Positions 34,242-47,204 of a stretch of 64,000 nucleotides of DNA are shown here, piece by piece. Position 1 is the first letter of the stretch; the number at the start of each line of letters is the position of its first letter. The DNA is from Epiperipatus broadwayi (lineage: Eukaryota; Onychophora; Udeonychophora; Euonychophora; Peripatidae). The position numbers and the translations under genes are program-made. The notes below the pieces were generated by a model, which saw only the letters and a program-made list of their open reading frames with translations, was not told where the DNA came from and ran no database searches. The stretch is from the NCBI GenBank assembly GCA_028023455.1, contig JAQFVV010006716.1:62001-126000 (forward strand), given 5' to 3'.

Positions 34242-35925
34242 ATATTTGGTCCTATAAGTTTCAATTTATTTTTCAAAATTTTAGAAAGTACATTAGTTTT
34301 GGTAATTTAAACCGAGACATAAATAAAAGATTATTTTTGTAAAGTGAATAGACACGTGATCGTATATTACATGCTTTCACGCACACACACACTTGGTAAA
34401 TAATAATAAAGTTTGTGAATTTAAAACTAGATATAATTGTCATCTATCATAAAAATTAAAGTTAAAAATATTATAGATTGTCTTAATAATTATTTTAAAG
34501 ATCAAATAATAATTTTATCAAACTATGATTAAATTTAATAATATTAAGTTAAAGTAATATTCCAGACATTACGTCATAAATATTTATTTAAAAAGTACAA
34601 TTTATCATCCAAAATAGAATGACTAATATTGTTCGCGCTAAAAACAAATATTGACCAATCAACGGATTTAAATTGGCAAGAAAAAAATCTAAGATAAAAC
34701 AGAAGCGGGAGATGGAATGTGAAAGTTGAAGAGGAAGGTAACCTTTTTGAATTGCTTGTAACATCGAAGCTGAAAAAAGTAATATAAATTTATAAATTAA
34801 TAATTATTCTAAAGTTAGTCTTGAACAGATAATATAATTTTGTATCTAGAAAGATGATTTGCTAATTTCTACGTGATCTTACCAGTGGATTTAATCAAAT
34901 TTGACCATTCAGCCTACAATAAAATGGAAATACCAAGAATAATAATTGAAATAATTATTGAAAGAAAATGAGTGAAAATTGTATAAGTTTTGTGTTATTT
35001 GTGCTCAACCAGAAATTAAATCCTATAACTTGGAAAAATACAAAGGAAAAGCTGTGTGAAAATATAAGAAAGAAACTATTTGCTATCGAGAGAATCTTAT
35101 GACGAACATTTGTTTTATAAGTATTTAAAACTAAGTCATATTTCTCTATGAGAAAAATCATAATAAGCGTTCAAGTATATAGAAAAAGAATGAGGAAGAA
35201 AAGTATGTTATATTAAAGGAAAAACATTATTTAAAATATAGTTTCTAAATTAAAAATAGAAGAAAAGCCATAGTCCTGTATAAAGTGCTATATGAACTTA
35301 CTAAGAGGAACCTAACATTTTTATCTCATCATAGAAAAAAGGAAAAGATATTGAATGGAAAGAATATTATTTTAAACAGATATAATTAATCACTAAAATG
35401 AGGAAAATGGATCCAGGGAAATAAAGAAAAATTTATTGAATTTTTAAAATAAAATTACAAGATGCATCGAGGAAAACCAAGCGCGCGGGGGAAAAAGCTA
35501 GCAGACTATGTAAAGGAGATCTCAAGGATAAGTGGAAAAAGATGAAGAAAATTAAGGATCATCGTCTAAGAAGAATTAATAAACAGAATTAAAAGTTTAA
35601 AATTAGAACATTAAGTGACTGAAGAAAATAAAATATAATTTTTTTAGCTTTGCAATGAACGATTTTCCAAGCGAGTCCAACAAAGCTGTATCGTAAATAT
35701 AGTTTTAATTATTTTTTTTATTGTGTTTAAAGTATAAAATTTGAATTAGCTTAGGGAAACATATAAACATAAATTTTATAATAATTATATTTAAATATAC
35801 GAGCTAATGGAATGAGAGAAATATTAGTATAAATAAAAATGTGTGTATGGAAAATTTTAAATACCTACTAGAAGTCCTGGAATGGAGAAGTTTACAAATA
35901 CGATCCAGAGGATAGAGATCGTTGA

Positions 35926-35944
35926 AGATCGGAAGAGCACACGT
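35926..35944 (+). other. Illumina adapter start embedded in assembly, 19 bases
   Basis: AGATCGGAAGAGCACACGT is an exact match to the first 19 bases of the TruSeq index-side adapter. The sequence after it does not continue as adapter. Confidence 0.9.
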
Positions 35945-36472
35945 ATGTAATATATATTTTTTTTATAGGTCATCTATTAATGAATGAAGTATGAAAGATG
36001 TTAAAAGTTATAAGTACACATTTATCCAACATCAAACATATATTTAAGAGAGTAGTAAAATTTTAAAATGTGCATGCAATAAATAATCTAAAAATGATTC
36101 ATAATAAGTAGCATATTAATTATGTGATTCTTTTGAGTTTTATATTGAAAATATTCAAATAGTTTAGAACAGTAGAGATAGAAATATACGAGAAGTATAG
36201 TAAAGAATTTTCTTAAGAATAGCTGTATAGTTAAATAAAAATGAATTTTATTATTATTAGCAAGGTAGACAGAGAATTTGTCGATTAATGAAGAGATGAA
36301 TCTGAAGAAATCAATCAGATAGTGACTTGGGAGTACTGATGTCAAAGGAAACCAAGAGGATGTTTTATTAAACTATAAGGAATGAAATATGTGGATCATA
36401 ATTATTTGTGTGACTTCAGTGTGGATAACTTCGCCCTATAACTGAGCACATATATTCTGGACAGTGTTTTTA

Positions 36473-36487
36473 AGATCGGAAGAGCAC
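36473..36487 (+). other. Illumina adapter start embedded in assembly, 15 bases
   Basis: AGATCGGAAGAGCAC matches the TruSeq index-side adapter exactly. Confidence 0.85.
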
Positions 36488-38024
36488 TTTCTGATGTGAT
36501 GAAGCTGAAGAAATAGCTTTAGCATCCTTCCAATACTAGAGGCAGATAGACAGATAAAAGTCACTCCTCTATGGCGTCCTTAAATTCACTGTGCCATGAT
36601 TGTCAAAGTTTTATAAAGGATAATATCTTGTTTATTTTGATCCAACGCATCTATATCTTCGCTATCTTGATTTCATGAAAATACATCGTCAGGGAGATAA
36701 TTTTATAGAAATGATACATAAGATAGAAAGTAAGTTAGATAGTAGTTATGTAAGAATAGTTATTTACTAGAGTAAAGTAGAATTGTATAAGTCCAAAGTG
36801 AAAGTATAAGTATTATAAAAGATGAAGAATCATATGATATAATTTTAAAGCCAATTGCTAAACGGATATAATTTTAAAGGAAAAAACCTTAGAATTAAGT
36901 TTTAAAACAATAATAAGATTTTAAAATATTGTACGTGAGATTTAGTAAAAGAGATTGCATGTTTATTTGGAAAATGAGTTAAAGAAATATATAACAAAAA
37001 TGTGTATTTGTACATAGTGTGTGGATAATGTTAATTGCTATATAAAGTTAAGGATGGGATCAAAATTTTATCAGTAATTATATTATGATTGATAATAAAA
37101 GGAACATGAAAATATCATAAGGATTAAATTCTGTAGGATTCCATACTAACAAGAATAAGTATAATTTTGTAATTTTTGTATAATTTTACATAACAGTAAA
37201 GATCTTATAGAAATATAATTTTGAAATTATAAGGACATAATGTCAATAGAAAAGTTTAATGGATAGAAATTTTGTGTATTCAGCTAAGCTCAAAACATGT
37301 ATCCAATAATAATAATATTGTAAAATACTTTTGTAATTATTAATGGTAAAAGGGTACAATAAAATTAGATAATAATAATGTTAAGACATCAACGGGTATA
37401 AATAAAAGTTGGTGATAAGTAAGTAGGGATATCCGCTGTAAATAATGTACAAAGTGTTCTTTGTTATAATGTTAATAAAATGTTATAAAATTTTATTAGT
37501 AAGCTTTGTGTCTTGGTTGTTGTTTTTCCTACACATGAAATGCATGAAATCACAACGCACGTTTATAATTAAACATATTTATGATTTAGCACAAGATAAA
37601 TAAACATTAGAAATTTTAATAATTTATTTTGTTTTATTTACATAATAAAAATGAAAGAAGTATAAGTAGAATAGGTATTGGTCATGGGTTAATTGCCACA
37701 ATATTTAAGTAAAATAAATATGCGAACGTTACCACATAACTTTTGATTATCAGATTAATAAATGTTACCACGAAAGTATTTAATACATCTAGAAAGAAAA
37801 GAAGATTATATTATTTTATTATTGTCATTGTTCTTATTAATTAGTTATTCGTTACGTAGTGAACTATGACATAAAATTCCCTTATCATAGTTTACTATGG
37901 CAATATGAAATCAGTTTTAATTACAATTTATGAACCTGAGATTTAATTATTTATTTACTTATCGATTTATCTATTTGATTTGATATGATTTGATTAATTT
38001 AACTCTATTTTATTTAATTAATTT

Positions 38025-38037
38025 AGATCGGAAGAGC
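38025..38037 (+). other. Illumina adapter start embedded in assembly, 13 bases
   Basis: AGATCGGAAGAGC is the 13-base stem common to both TruSeq adapters. Confidence 0.8.
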
Positions 38038-38639
38038 TAGAATTTGTTTTAAAAATATTAAGATATGATAAAAGTTTTAAAAGTCGTAGGAATGCTATTA
38101 GTCAATTATTTAGGATAGTGTTCTTATGCCATTGGGATAGTATCTCAATGATCTCTCGTCTTGTTCCTTTGTCATTGCTCCAGGTCTCATGGGAATAATA
38201 AAAGATGTTTATGTTGATTCATTTCACAGACATAACTGTGTTTATAAAGTTCTGAGCTAGTAATTGTTTTATTTAAATCATAATAATATGTTTGATGGAC
38301 TGAGCTAGATAACCCGGAATTATTATTAATGTTAATTATTATTGACCGGAAATAAATAAGTAAAGAAAATCCGGAATAGTTAGTATATTCTTGGCATGTT
38401 GTTATTATTATGGAGCGGGGGGGAAAGGTTACAATATATATATATGAGTGTTGTAAGAGATTTGGTTTTTTTATCAAATATTGCTTTATATATGATTATA
38501 AACTTCTATAAATATTTATAAGGATTATAAATAAATAATAATAATAATAATAGATATATTTATGTGGTGATTAATTACATGTTTAAAATTATTTATATGA
38601 AAAAAAAAGGTATTTAAAAGTGAGTTTGAATATAAGCTC

Positions 38640-38925
38640 TGCTTTATCAGTTAACACTAAGCTGATACAAAAAATGTTCTGGTTAAATTATTACTTAAAG
38701 TTCCATTTAAAATTTAGCATCAAAATAAGTGTTAAAGTGGATTTCAAAAAAGGAGTTTCTAAGTTTGATGTAATATCAGCTGATCTCTTATGTAGCTGAT
38801 GGAGTCCAATTTGATTGATAAAAACATGCACCATGAAAAGAGTTAGTTGGTATTTCATAAAATGTTACTGTCTAAAAAATTGTTTCCATAAATTTATACA
38901 GAATGCAAATAAATACCATTCGTGT
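38640..38925 (+). repeat. Diverged interspersed repeat, second copy
   Basis: This relative of 27480-27760 shares ACTAAGCTGATAC, GCTGATCTC, TTGATTGATAAAAA and TTTATACAGAATGCAAATAAA in the same order. Confidence 0.3.
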
Positions 38926-38929
38926 ATTA

Positions 38930-41100
38930 TATATTAATGGAATATATAATAAATTAATTTGTATATAATTTGATAATTCAACTCTCTGGAGAAGATAAAA
39001 TTAGTTTTTGCAGGATGTCAAAAAAGATGCTATTCTTCCACATTCTGTTGCCTAAAAAAACATCTTTTTGCTTTAAGTCCTCATAAATCTTGGGCTTGAA
39101 GTAAGTAAAAAACTCATTTTATTCCAACATATACCAATAAAAGAGCTATAATAGGTTAATGAAAAAAAAACTTGTTTAGCCTCAAGAGAATTATTAATTA
39201 ATAGTTACAGATAGTTTCCTGGCAATATCAAAAAATAAAAAGTTATCTCCATTGACATGGTTATAATCTTTTAATTTAATTTAAGCAAAATTATTTACTT
39301 GTTATTTTTTAAAATATATAGATTTTTAAATATCAATTTTACCAAAGAAATTATTAAAAATATTATTCCTATTATATATAAGGTTACTCACCATTTTATA
39401 TGCATTTATCTGTGCTTCTCTTTGAGAGTTAGTCTTGGTGAGACAGATATAATCCAGGATTGGCATAATTGGGAAGGTATAACCAGGTATGTTGACATTC
39501 TTCCTTCTGTCTAGAGGTTGGTGAGCTTCAGGCCAGTAAATCTATGTTCTAGAACACATTTGACAGACTTATGAGATCTATTTTTAGCTGATCCAGTCTT
39601 CAAGTGAGTCAAAACTTCAGTATGTAGAACTAGTAGACTGCTCACTGCTGGATCTACTGGCTTGACTTCAACTACATTTTCATGGGACTTTTTATTTTCA
39701 TAACTCTCCAAACACCAATTCTGCTAGCTAACTGCTTCATAAAAATATTAAAATAAGAACAGTCTTCAAAAAATACTATCCAAACTTTCTAACTAGCTTA
39801 TTTGGTTACTGCATCTCAAAATATTAAAACCAGACTCTTCTGGCTAGCTCTTACAAAAACTGCAAGCAAACTGAACTTATATTTATTTATCAGTCCTTTA
39901 TAGGATCTTCTGAGGTGAAACAACACTAATTGAAAAATTGTGTTTTTTTTTAATCTCTCTTGATTGGAAACAATTTTAATCTCTCCAAAAGGACTTTTAA
40001 TTAAAAAGCTACATTTGAAAATCTTATCAAAGATTTTAAAAAGTAGATAATAGAAATGTATACAAGCATTAAAAAAATGGTCTAGTTAGATGGAGAATGA
40101 CAAGGATCACTTCCAATCAAAATATGGACTGCACAATGATCACTGGCTAAGTTGCTAAATGAAGAGCCAGTTGTTCTGTTATAAAACTAGTACACAATAA
40201 TTATAGACCAAGTTTGAATGATGAGCTTTTTGCTCTGATCATGAAATTAATTTGTCATAATAATAACTAATGTTTCAAATGGGTATATTTTCTAATTTGG
40301 AAAATTATTTACTAATGATTGTTATAATGTGTGTAATAAATCCAAACAAATGTATACCAACAAGATTTATATTGTAATTGTACATGTATTTTCCTTAATA
40401 GTAACCCCCCCCCAAAAAAAAAGTATTTCCCATGTAACTATTGTAAAGATTTAACTTATACTAATATTCATATTATTTTAAGATTATAAACATTTTAAAA
40501 TTTGTTTTAATATTTGGGTTGTGTATTATTTTTTTTTGTTATCTTAAATATCAAGAGGTAAACTTCAACTTCACAGTGTTTGAGATCAAATGTGAACTCT
40601 TCTAATTTTTTATTATCTCCATTTTCCCCTTTCTAATGCAATGTGGAAAAGTGACACACAATATTTCCACTTTTAGGCCATAAAAATCTATTTGTTTTTC
40701 AAAAATCAACATGAATTAATAATAGTTTTGATAAAGTGAGTTTATTATTTCTTTTGTTAGTTGTAATATCAAAGTAGTCTGGTTTAAACACATTAATTCT
40801 TGCATTACTATATGCATTTTTTCCTGTTGTCATACATTTATTAATGAAATGTTTGTATTCAGCAGACTTATTTTAAAAATAAAATACTTTAGTTTAAGCA
40901 CATTCATAGTGTTTGGATTATGCTAGCACTTTCATGCCATTTACCAATAGTTGCTAAACCATAAATATGATTTTTGAATTTATGCTTTTTTCATGTAACA
41001 TAATATTCATAGGATTTTGATAATGCTAGGAATTGTTTATTATGTTTTTATCTTCATGTAGTCATTTACTTTCTCACTGTACATCAAATAAATAGTTGTA
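38930..41100. other. A+T-rich intergenic stretch, no gene seen
   Basis: A slightly G+C-richer part at 39400-39720 has short open frames on both strands (39511-39711 minus), without a recognisable domain. Nothing else is supported. Confidence 0.45.
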
Positions 41101-41119
41101 TTTATTCCTGCCCCCCTGA

Positions 41120-41170
41120 ACATCACATGATTATGTTTTCGTATGCTTATACAAGCTGTTAACACAGAGA
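41120..41170 (+). repeat. Single arm of the fold-back family
   Basis: GAACATCACATGATTATG, then ACAAGCTGTTAACACAGAG, matches the outer end of the elements at 14.4, 27.2 and 43.0 kb. The inverted partner arm is not present. Confidence 0.4.
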
Positions 41171-41179
41171 CACTGGATG

Positions 41180-41900
41180 GTATGGACATTTATGCCTCGG
41201 TATTTATTTTAACTTTAATTTAGCAGTTTATTTGGGTGACAAAATATTGAGAACCATTTTCTAGCCCATTTCTATGAAATTTCTGTTTTTTTTCTTATTT
41301 TTTAATGAAAATGGGAAGCAGTTTTATGGGCATGATGGGGGGTATTGTTGATGGTTGTTTATCACTTGATCATGTGATGTGATGGGATGTACTGTAGCTT
41401 CTTCTTTAATGAAGTCAAGAATCTCTCAGCAATTATGCCCAGAGAAACCTGTTAGCTACTTAATTTTACATTCGCCAGTCTAAGTTTTCTCCTATTCTGC
41501 TCCATCCCATTTCCATAACATAATCGTTGTCAACTTTACAGCCTTTATATCTAAATCCCCCTTATCTTTTCCCAAAACCAATAATCCACTTTCTGTATAA
41601 TCAGTTCTTCCATAACTTCATTCTCTTTCTGTTTTCCACTCAGTGTTCAAAATAAAATGAACTGTTTACTAAAACGGCATCTAATTTTTATTCAACGATT
41701 GATTGAGAAAGAAAAAACATGATAGCTGAAGAGTCAAAAGAAATTTGGATCACAATAAGTCCACTAGAGGGAGCCTGGGACTCCAGTTTTTGCTGTTACA
41801 GGCTCCCTGTTCTATTCACCAAAGTCATAGTCCAATTTTGGGTTCATAGAAAAAAGTTTACCAAGATGTAAGTGAATACCTGTTTTATTGTTTTTTCATC
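41180..41900. other. A+T-rich intergenic stretch, no gene seen
   Basis: A small hairpin of GAGGGAGCCTGG with CAGGCTCCCT is visible at about 41766-41811. Nothing else is supported. Confidence 0.45.
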
Positions 41901-41929
41901 TTTATAAGAAACTTTAGAACAGTTTTCAT

Positions 41930-42960
41930 TCAAGAACAATTGAAAATATCTATCGTTCCATTGTATACAAATGGCTGCCATTAGAAATAGGCAAAAGCTA
42001 GGTTAAGCAATTCTTGGAATCATTAGAACAACATAAAACCTTGGAAAATAATTTTAAATCAAACCAAATAATTCTAAAAAGAATAGACACTGGAAATCCA
42101 AATGTTTTGTTAGAATAAACAGAGAAATCATTTGGACATCAAACTCATAGAAAACGTATAAAATAAAATGTTAACAAAGACGGTTTTAAAAATTTCATCA
42201 TTGCATCAGATATTAGAAATGTGAAACAAGTTTCTATGACTGCAAACCAGTCAGGGAAGACAGAAAATGTCCTAGGGATTATTATAGATACAAAAATTAA
42301 TCATAAAACTAAAGGAAAAAACTCCCAGTGTTAAATGGTTCATAGAAAAAGATACAACATCATCGTGTCAAACCGGAAGTTGCCGAATGCGGCTAAAGAG
42401 GGTAGATCAAAAAATTATTTTAAATTTTAATTGATCTCAATTTTAGAATTGAACATTATAGATTATGACTCAAGCTATCTCCCTGCACAAAAATCAGGTT
42501 TCTCTGATGATTAGAACAGAAGTTATGAGCCCACTTCCGGCGGATTGCAGGCCTCAAAAATTAAAACAATTTTTTTTTTTCAAATCAACACAGAATTACA
42601 ACAAAGTGATTCATGAGTAAAAAATAATAATTCAAAGAGAAAATTAGTACAAATGATGTTTTAGACCTAAACAGAAACATTGAAGCTGCAAATTATCCTC
42701 TTTCAAGCAATAATTATTGAGAACATTCCAAAGCTTAACAAACTTTCAGATTATACAACTGAATCCTTGATTACTAAGCAAGACTTAAAATTCAATCACA
42801 GGAGGCAGAACACCATTAGTATCAACAAATAAGGTGTGTACTGATGAAAGGGAAGAAATCACACATGAAGAAATAAGATTGCAAGAGGAAAATTTTGAAG
42901 AAGACTCTGAATAGGAAGGCGATGAAAATTCAGAAACAGTTTAAAGTATGAATTTCATAG
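41930..42960 (+). pseudogene. Possible decayed coding sequence, unknown
   Basis: In changing frames the plus strand gives lysine- and asparagine-rich peptides such as SNQIILKRIDTGNPNVLLE and TANQSGKTENVLGII, then near 42830-42930 the acidic EITHEEIRLQEENFEEDSE. It reads like an old ORF of a retroelement or a retrogene with several stops, but no conserved motif identifies it. The words CCGGAAGTTGCCGAATGC (about 42374) and CTTCCGGCGGATTGCAGG (about 42534) are roughly inverted and may bound a small insertion. Confidence 0.2.
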
Positions 42961-42967
42961 ATTAAAC

Positions 42968-43215
42968 CACTAAACATCACATGATCACTATCTCTTACTA
43001 GCACATAATTGTTGTAAACAAAGGCAAAACTCTCCATACAGTAGTGCCACCCTGTGCTAACCAGAGTAATCAATAGATGCCAGAAACTAGTCTGGGGATA
43101 TTGGATGAGTAGGCACTAGATAGGGATTTTATGCACAAGCCTTCTGGCATCTATTGATTACTCTGGTTAGCACAGGATGGCACTACTGTATGGAGAGTTT
43201 TGCTTTTGTTTAATT
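42968..43215. mobile_element. Fold-back element with half hammerhead in spacer
   Basis: Arms at 43016-43085 and 43143-43211 are near-perfect reverse complements of about 70 bp. The outer left end reads ACTAAACATCACATGATCAC. The spacer has GAAACTAGTCTGGGGATATT, which is the 3' half of a hammerhead (GAAA box, GUC triplet, stem I strand). The 5' core box CTGATGA is missing, so this copy cannot cleave as it stands. Confidence 0.6.
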
Positions 43216-46200
43216 CCATAGATGTGGGTTATACAAAGATATGGCAACATGGATGAAGTTCTAAGGATCTGTGAATTAAAGGACTTGACAATTCAAAGAT
43301 GTGCGAATCAATGAAAAAAACTAGGGTTATTGACTGTGGTACTATCTCAAAATTTCTTTAAACAAATGTATTTACATCATGTAGCAGGTGATCAGTCACC
43401 TGCATTTTTTTTCCTTAATAAAAAAAATAAAAATAAGAGGGCAAAGAGATCTTTGACGTATCATCTATAATTACAGATGTAAGATTAGTGAAGCCAATCC
43501 AGCAATGAGTTGGAGGGCATTACAAATAAGATTTTGTAAAATAAATAAGATTTTACAAAAAAAAAATCAAAAATAAAGCTAAGCCATGAAAAATAGTATT
43601 TAACATTAGACGTTAATAGTTTTAAAAACTTTTCCTTAAGATAATTTTATGAACAAAAATAAGTATGTATATATATAAAGCAGATAATAATTTGAACTAC
43701 ATTAAACTTCCAAATTCAGTCATTAAAATGATCATTTATTCTCTCTTTATAATACGTTTACTATCAGGGAAAATTAACAAATTATCCCATCTATCTGGCA
43801 ACTTGTTAATAGATATTTTTAATCTACTTAAAACATTTGCAGTCAATATAAAAAGGTGGTCTTTTTTCTACTTAAAAATTTATGACTTACTTGACTTAAT
43901 AGCTTTTCAATTTTTTTTTAATTTGCCTGCTAAAGTGTTTTGTTTTGTTATGATTAGTTTCCTGAAATAAAACTAAAATTTAATTAAAAGTAGTAATTTA
44001 AATCTCACACAAATTTAAATGGTCTAAGAAAGCAACGGAAATATTTTTTAAAGACGTTATTTCCCTTTTTCATGCTTATAAGTAAATTTCTAGGTAAAAA
44101 AAAGATCCAAACATTCAATTAAAACAAAAGAAATTATTGTTTTTCAAATTATCATTGGATATAATTATCACAATATTGAAAGACTTTTATTATTGACAGA
44201 AATGTATGTCCACATAATATGTTTATTATATATTGTTTGTAACCTTATTGCAATATAAACCATATTCATTTTTTATGCATTTGATTAAAGTTGCAATTTC
44301 CATATTAACATTAGATAATTTAATAGTAAAAGTCAAATAGAACATGTTGAACACACTTTTCAATAATATAACTTTTCAATCAAGTTGCTGTACTCAGTTG
44401 TTGATCTAAATGCAGTCTCTTATAGCTATCTTCTCTAGCTTTACATAGCCAGTTTTGCAATCATTTGCTGCTCAAAAACTGTTTTAATACATATTGAATT
44501 ATTAATTTAAAATAAAATCACTAGATATCATTATTGCACACAAAACCTAATAGAAAACTAGCACTAGACATTTTTTGTTTTCAAAATAGTTACTGATTTT
44601 TATTGGCTCATCTTTTATGCAGATATTGAAAATAAAAGTCATATATTTTCCATAGTTTATTTTAGTACTTACATATTAGTCTGTCAGTGATGAAATTTGC
44701 TCACACAAACAAATGTATATATTAAGACCAAATTAAGCACATTTATAATCTTCTAAAAAAGAAATGAATTACTTTTTTAAGTGAATATTAGATAATATTC
44801 CAATGAGGAGAAATAAATTAGTCAAAATGTTGGTTTTTCTCATCATTTCATGATTTAACCTTTTTTCATACTCTCATTTGATACTCATCATTGGCTATAA
44901 CTTGCTCTCAAATTACTAATTTTTAACAAGAAAAATGTACCATATAATGCTTCCTCCTTTATAATTATTTTACAACTAAAACAATAATATTTAAATTTAA
45001 AGTTATAACCATGAGATAAGGCCTGCGTTCCAAGACACTGATTGGTTGTTTCTCATTCTCTACACAAGAGAGTTCTTGTCAGCAATTTTGACAGGTCTAA
45101 GTTATTTGTTTTGAAATGAAAATGTATGTTTTAGAATATTTTTTTCACATATTTATTATTATTTTTATAAAATATATATGAAACTATAATTATTTTAGAA
45201 GACTAGTTCAGATTTTAGTAAAAATTATTTACTTTTAGATGAAAGTAAATTGAGAAAGAAATCAATGGCATAGTCTGCATTTTGTAATAGATTAAGAAAA
45301 GTGCATTTTATGTTGCCTGCTATAGATTACTTTAACAATTATAAATAGAAATCTATTTTTGGAAAAACTTCCATTTCTTTTAATATACTGACAAATTATT
45401 AATTTGCTTTTTAAAAATTAAACTAAAACAAGTATAATTTTGAAAGATAAATATATATTTACTGCTGATTGTGTAATTGACCAATCAAAAGTTTAGAACT
45501 TTAATTCACTCAATCAATAGAGGTTTTGAACTATGAAAATATTAATCCATGTTTTGATGTCATCAAAAAATGCTGGCATAAAAAATTGATCATCTGGAAA
45601 AAGTAATGGGATTTATAGTTTGTCTTTAAATCTTGCAAAGTGAATATGCATATTATCTTTTTGCAAAAGTAAATGATTAAAATTTGGGAACTGTCTGCTA
45701 AATGGAGAATCCCTTAAAGATTTTTTTTTTCAAATTGATTGATTAAGTTTGTCAAAAGCTTCCATGTAGACATTCTTTTATGAAATCACAAGATTAGGAG
45801 TTTATTGTTGGATTAATACTTATATGAATTCTCATTGCAACACTGATATATAATTACCTTTATTTTATATATTATGATTAGTTTTGCAAAATATTTGTAA
45901 ACTATTTATTTTTAGTAAAAATGTAAAGATTAGATTAAGTTTTATTACAAAAATATATGTTCTTTTAAAAATATACCAGAAAGTTATGATTAGTGAAAAT
46001 AAAGAACTGGAACTGAAAATTATATACTTTTTGTCATTTTTTTAATAATTATAATTGGAATTTTAAATTTAGAAGCAAATTTTTTTTACTTTAAGCATTC
46101 TTTACAAAATTTTATTTTAGTGTTGGAATGGAGTTTAAATAAGTTTTGTTTCATTCTAAATACATTCTATCACCAAAAGCAAAATATGGAATGCTATTGT

Positions 46201-46980
46201 TCAGTTTATGTATTTCAATTTATAATTTTTTCTATATTTGCAAATTTGAAATAATATCTTTAAAAATAGTTTTTATTTTCACTGTGACTTCTTTAAGATA
46301 TAATTTAATAACTGTGGCAATACAATGGTGGATAATGTTTTATTTGTTAAAATAAAAAGTTGGAAACTGAATCCAAATGGTGGCTACATGCTGTTAAAAA
46401 TATACACAGCTAAATCACGATACTATCAAAAACAATAACACTGAAAAAATATAATCATTATTATGAAATTGAAATTAAAAACTTAAACATTTTTATATAG
46501 ATTCATTTTTATTCAAAAATCATAAAGTTTGATAAATACATTTTAAAATAGGACTTTTCTTCATAATTTTAAATTGTTATACACAAAATTTTGATATATC
46601 TTTAGTCCTACTTTCTTATTTTTATCTGATGATTCTACAACTTTTCCTGAAACTCTGAAGCATTATTTGCAAAGTCTATATGACTTAAGTAATTTCCATT
46701 TACTTTTATACTCACTATACTTAATAAAAAACAAATATGATTAATTTAGACTTTTAAGTGAACAAGTTAAGATGGGAAAAAAATAAATGTTTTAGTATGA
46801 CAAGAGTACATCGTACAAAGAAATTATATAAACTAGAAATAAATATAACTAGGACCACATTGCATTTTGTAAGCTATATGTTATATCTAGTATATAAGTG
46901 GAGATTGTTACATTGTAAAATATTGGTAATAATATTTGTATATTAGTCAATATAAATTGAAAAATAGTATATGAATTATA
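43216..46980. other. A+T-rich intergenic stretch, no gene seen
   Basis: Short open frames such as 43665-43970 and 46146-46355 are rich in I, L, F, N and K, as expected of A+T-rich noncoding DNA. No repeat family was recognised. Confidence 0.5.
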
Positions 46981-46981
46981 T

Positions 46982-47200
46982 TGTAATGGTCAGATTTGTA
47001 CATCCACATAACAAAACCCAAAGTCCAGGTAAAATATACAAAAGCTGACTGAAATTGGATGGTAAGGCTCCAGGTCTGACCATGCTTCATCCTATTTACT
47101 CGTGCTCTATGACTTAATCTATGGGTGATATTTCTGAGGTTACACATGGATCTCAATGTTTTCTATGAGCTGGCTCTTAACAGAGAGACATGAGATCCCA
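46982..47200 (+). repeat. Interspersed repeat starting TGTAAT, second copy
   Basis: This aligns with 30681-30900 over most of its length. See that entry for the shared blocks. Confidence 0.4.
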
Positions 47201-47204
47201 CAAT

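Larger units (their letters stand above)
33410..38500. other. Suspect assembly segment with adapter remnants
   Basis: None of the repeat families found elsewhere in the window appear here, and four exact Illumina adapter starts are embedded (34228, 35926, 36473, 38025). No gene is visible. The base composition is A-rich on the plus strand. The sequence was probably assembled or gap-filled from untrimmed short reads and should not be trusted base by base. Confidence 0.6.

Noticed and set aside
43665-43970. 101-codon frame as a gene
   Set aside because: The composition is that of A+T-rich DNA (I, L, F, N, K), with no motif and no support from neighbours.
46624-46660. CTGATGA followed by GAAAC as a ribozyme
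   Set aside because: The sequence between them is pyrimidine-rich and cannot form stem II, so it is a chance match.
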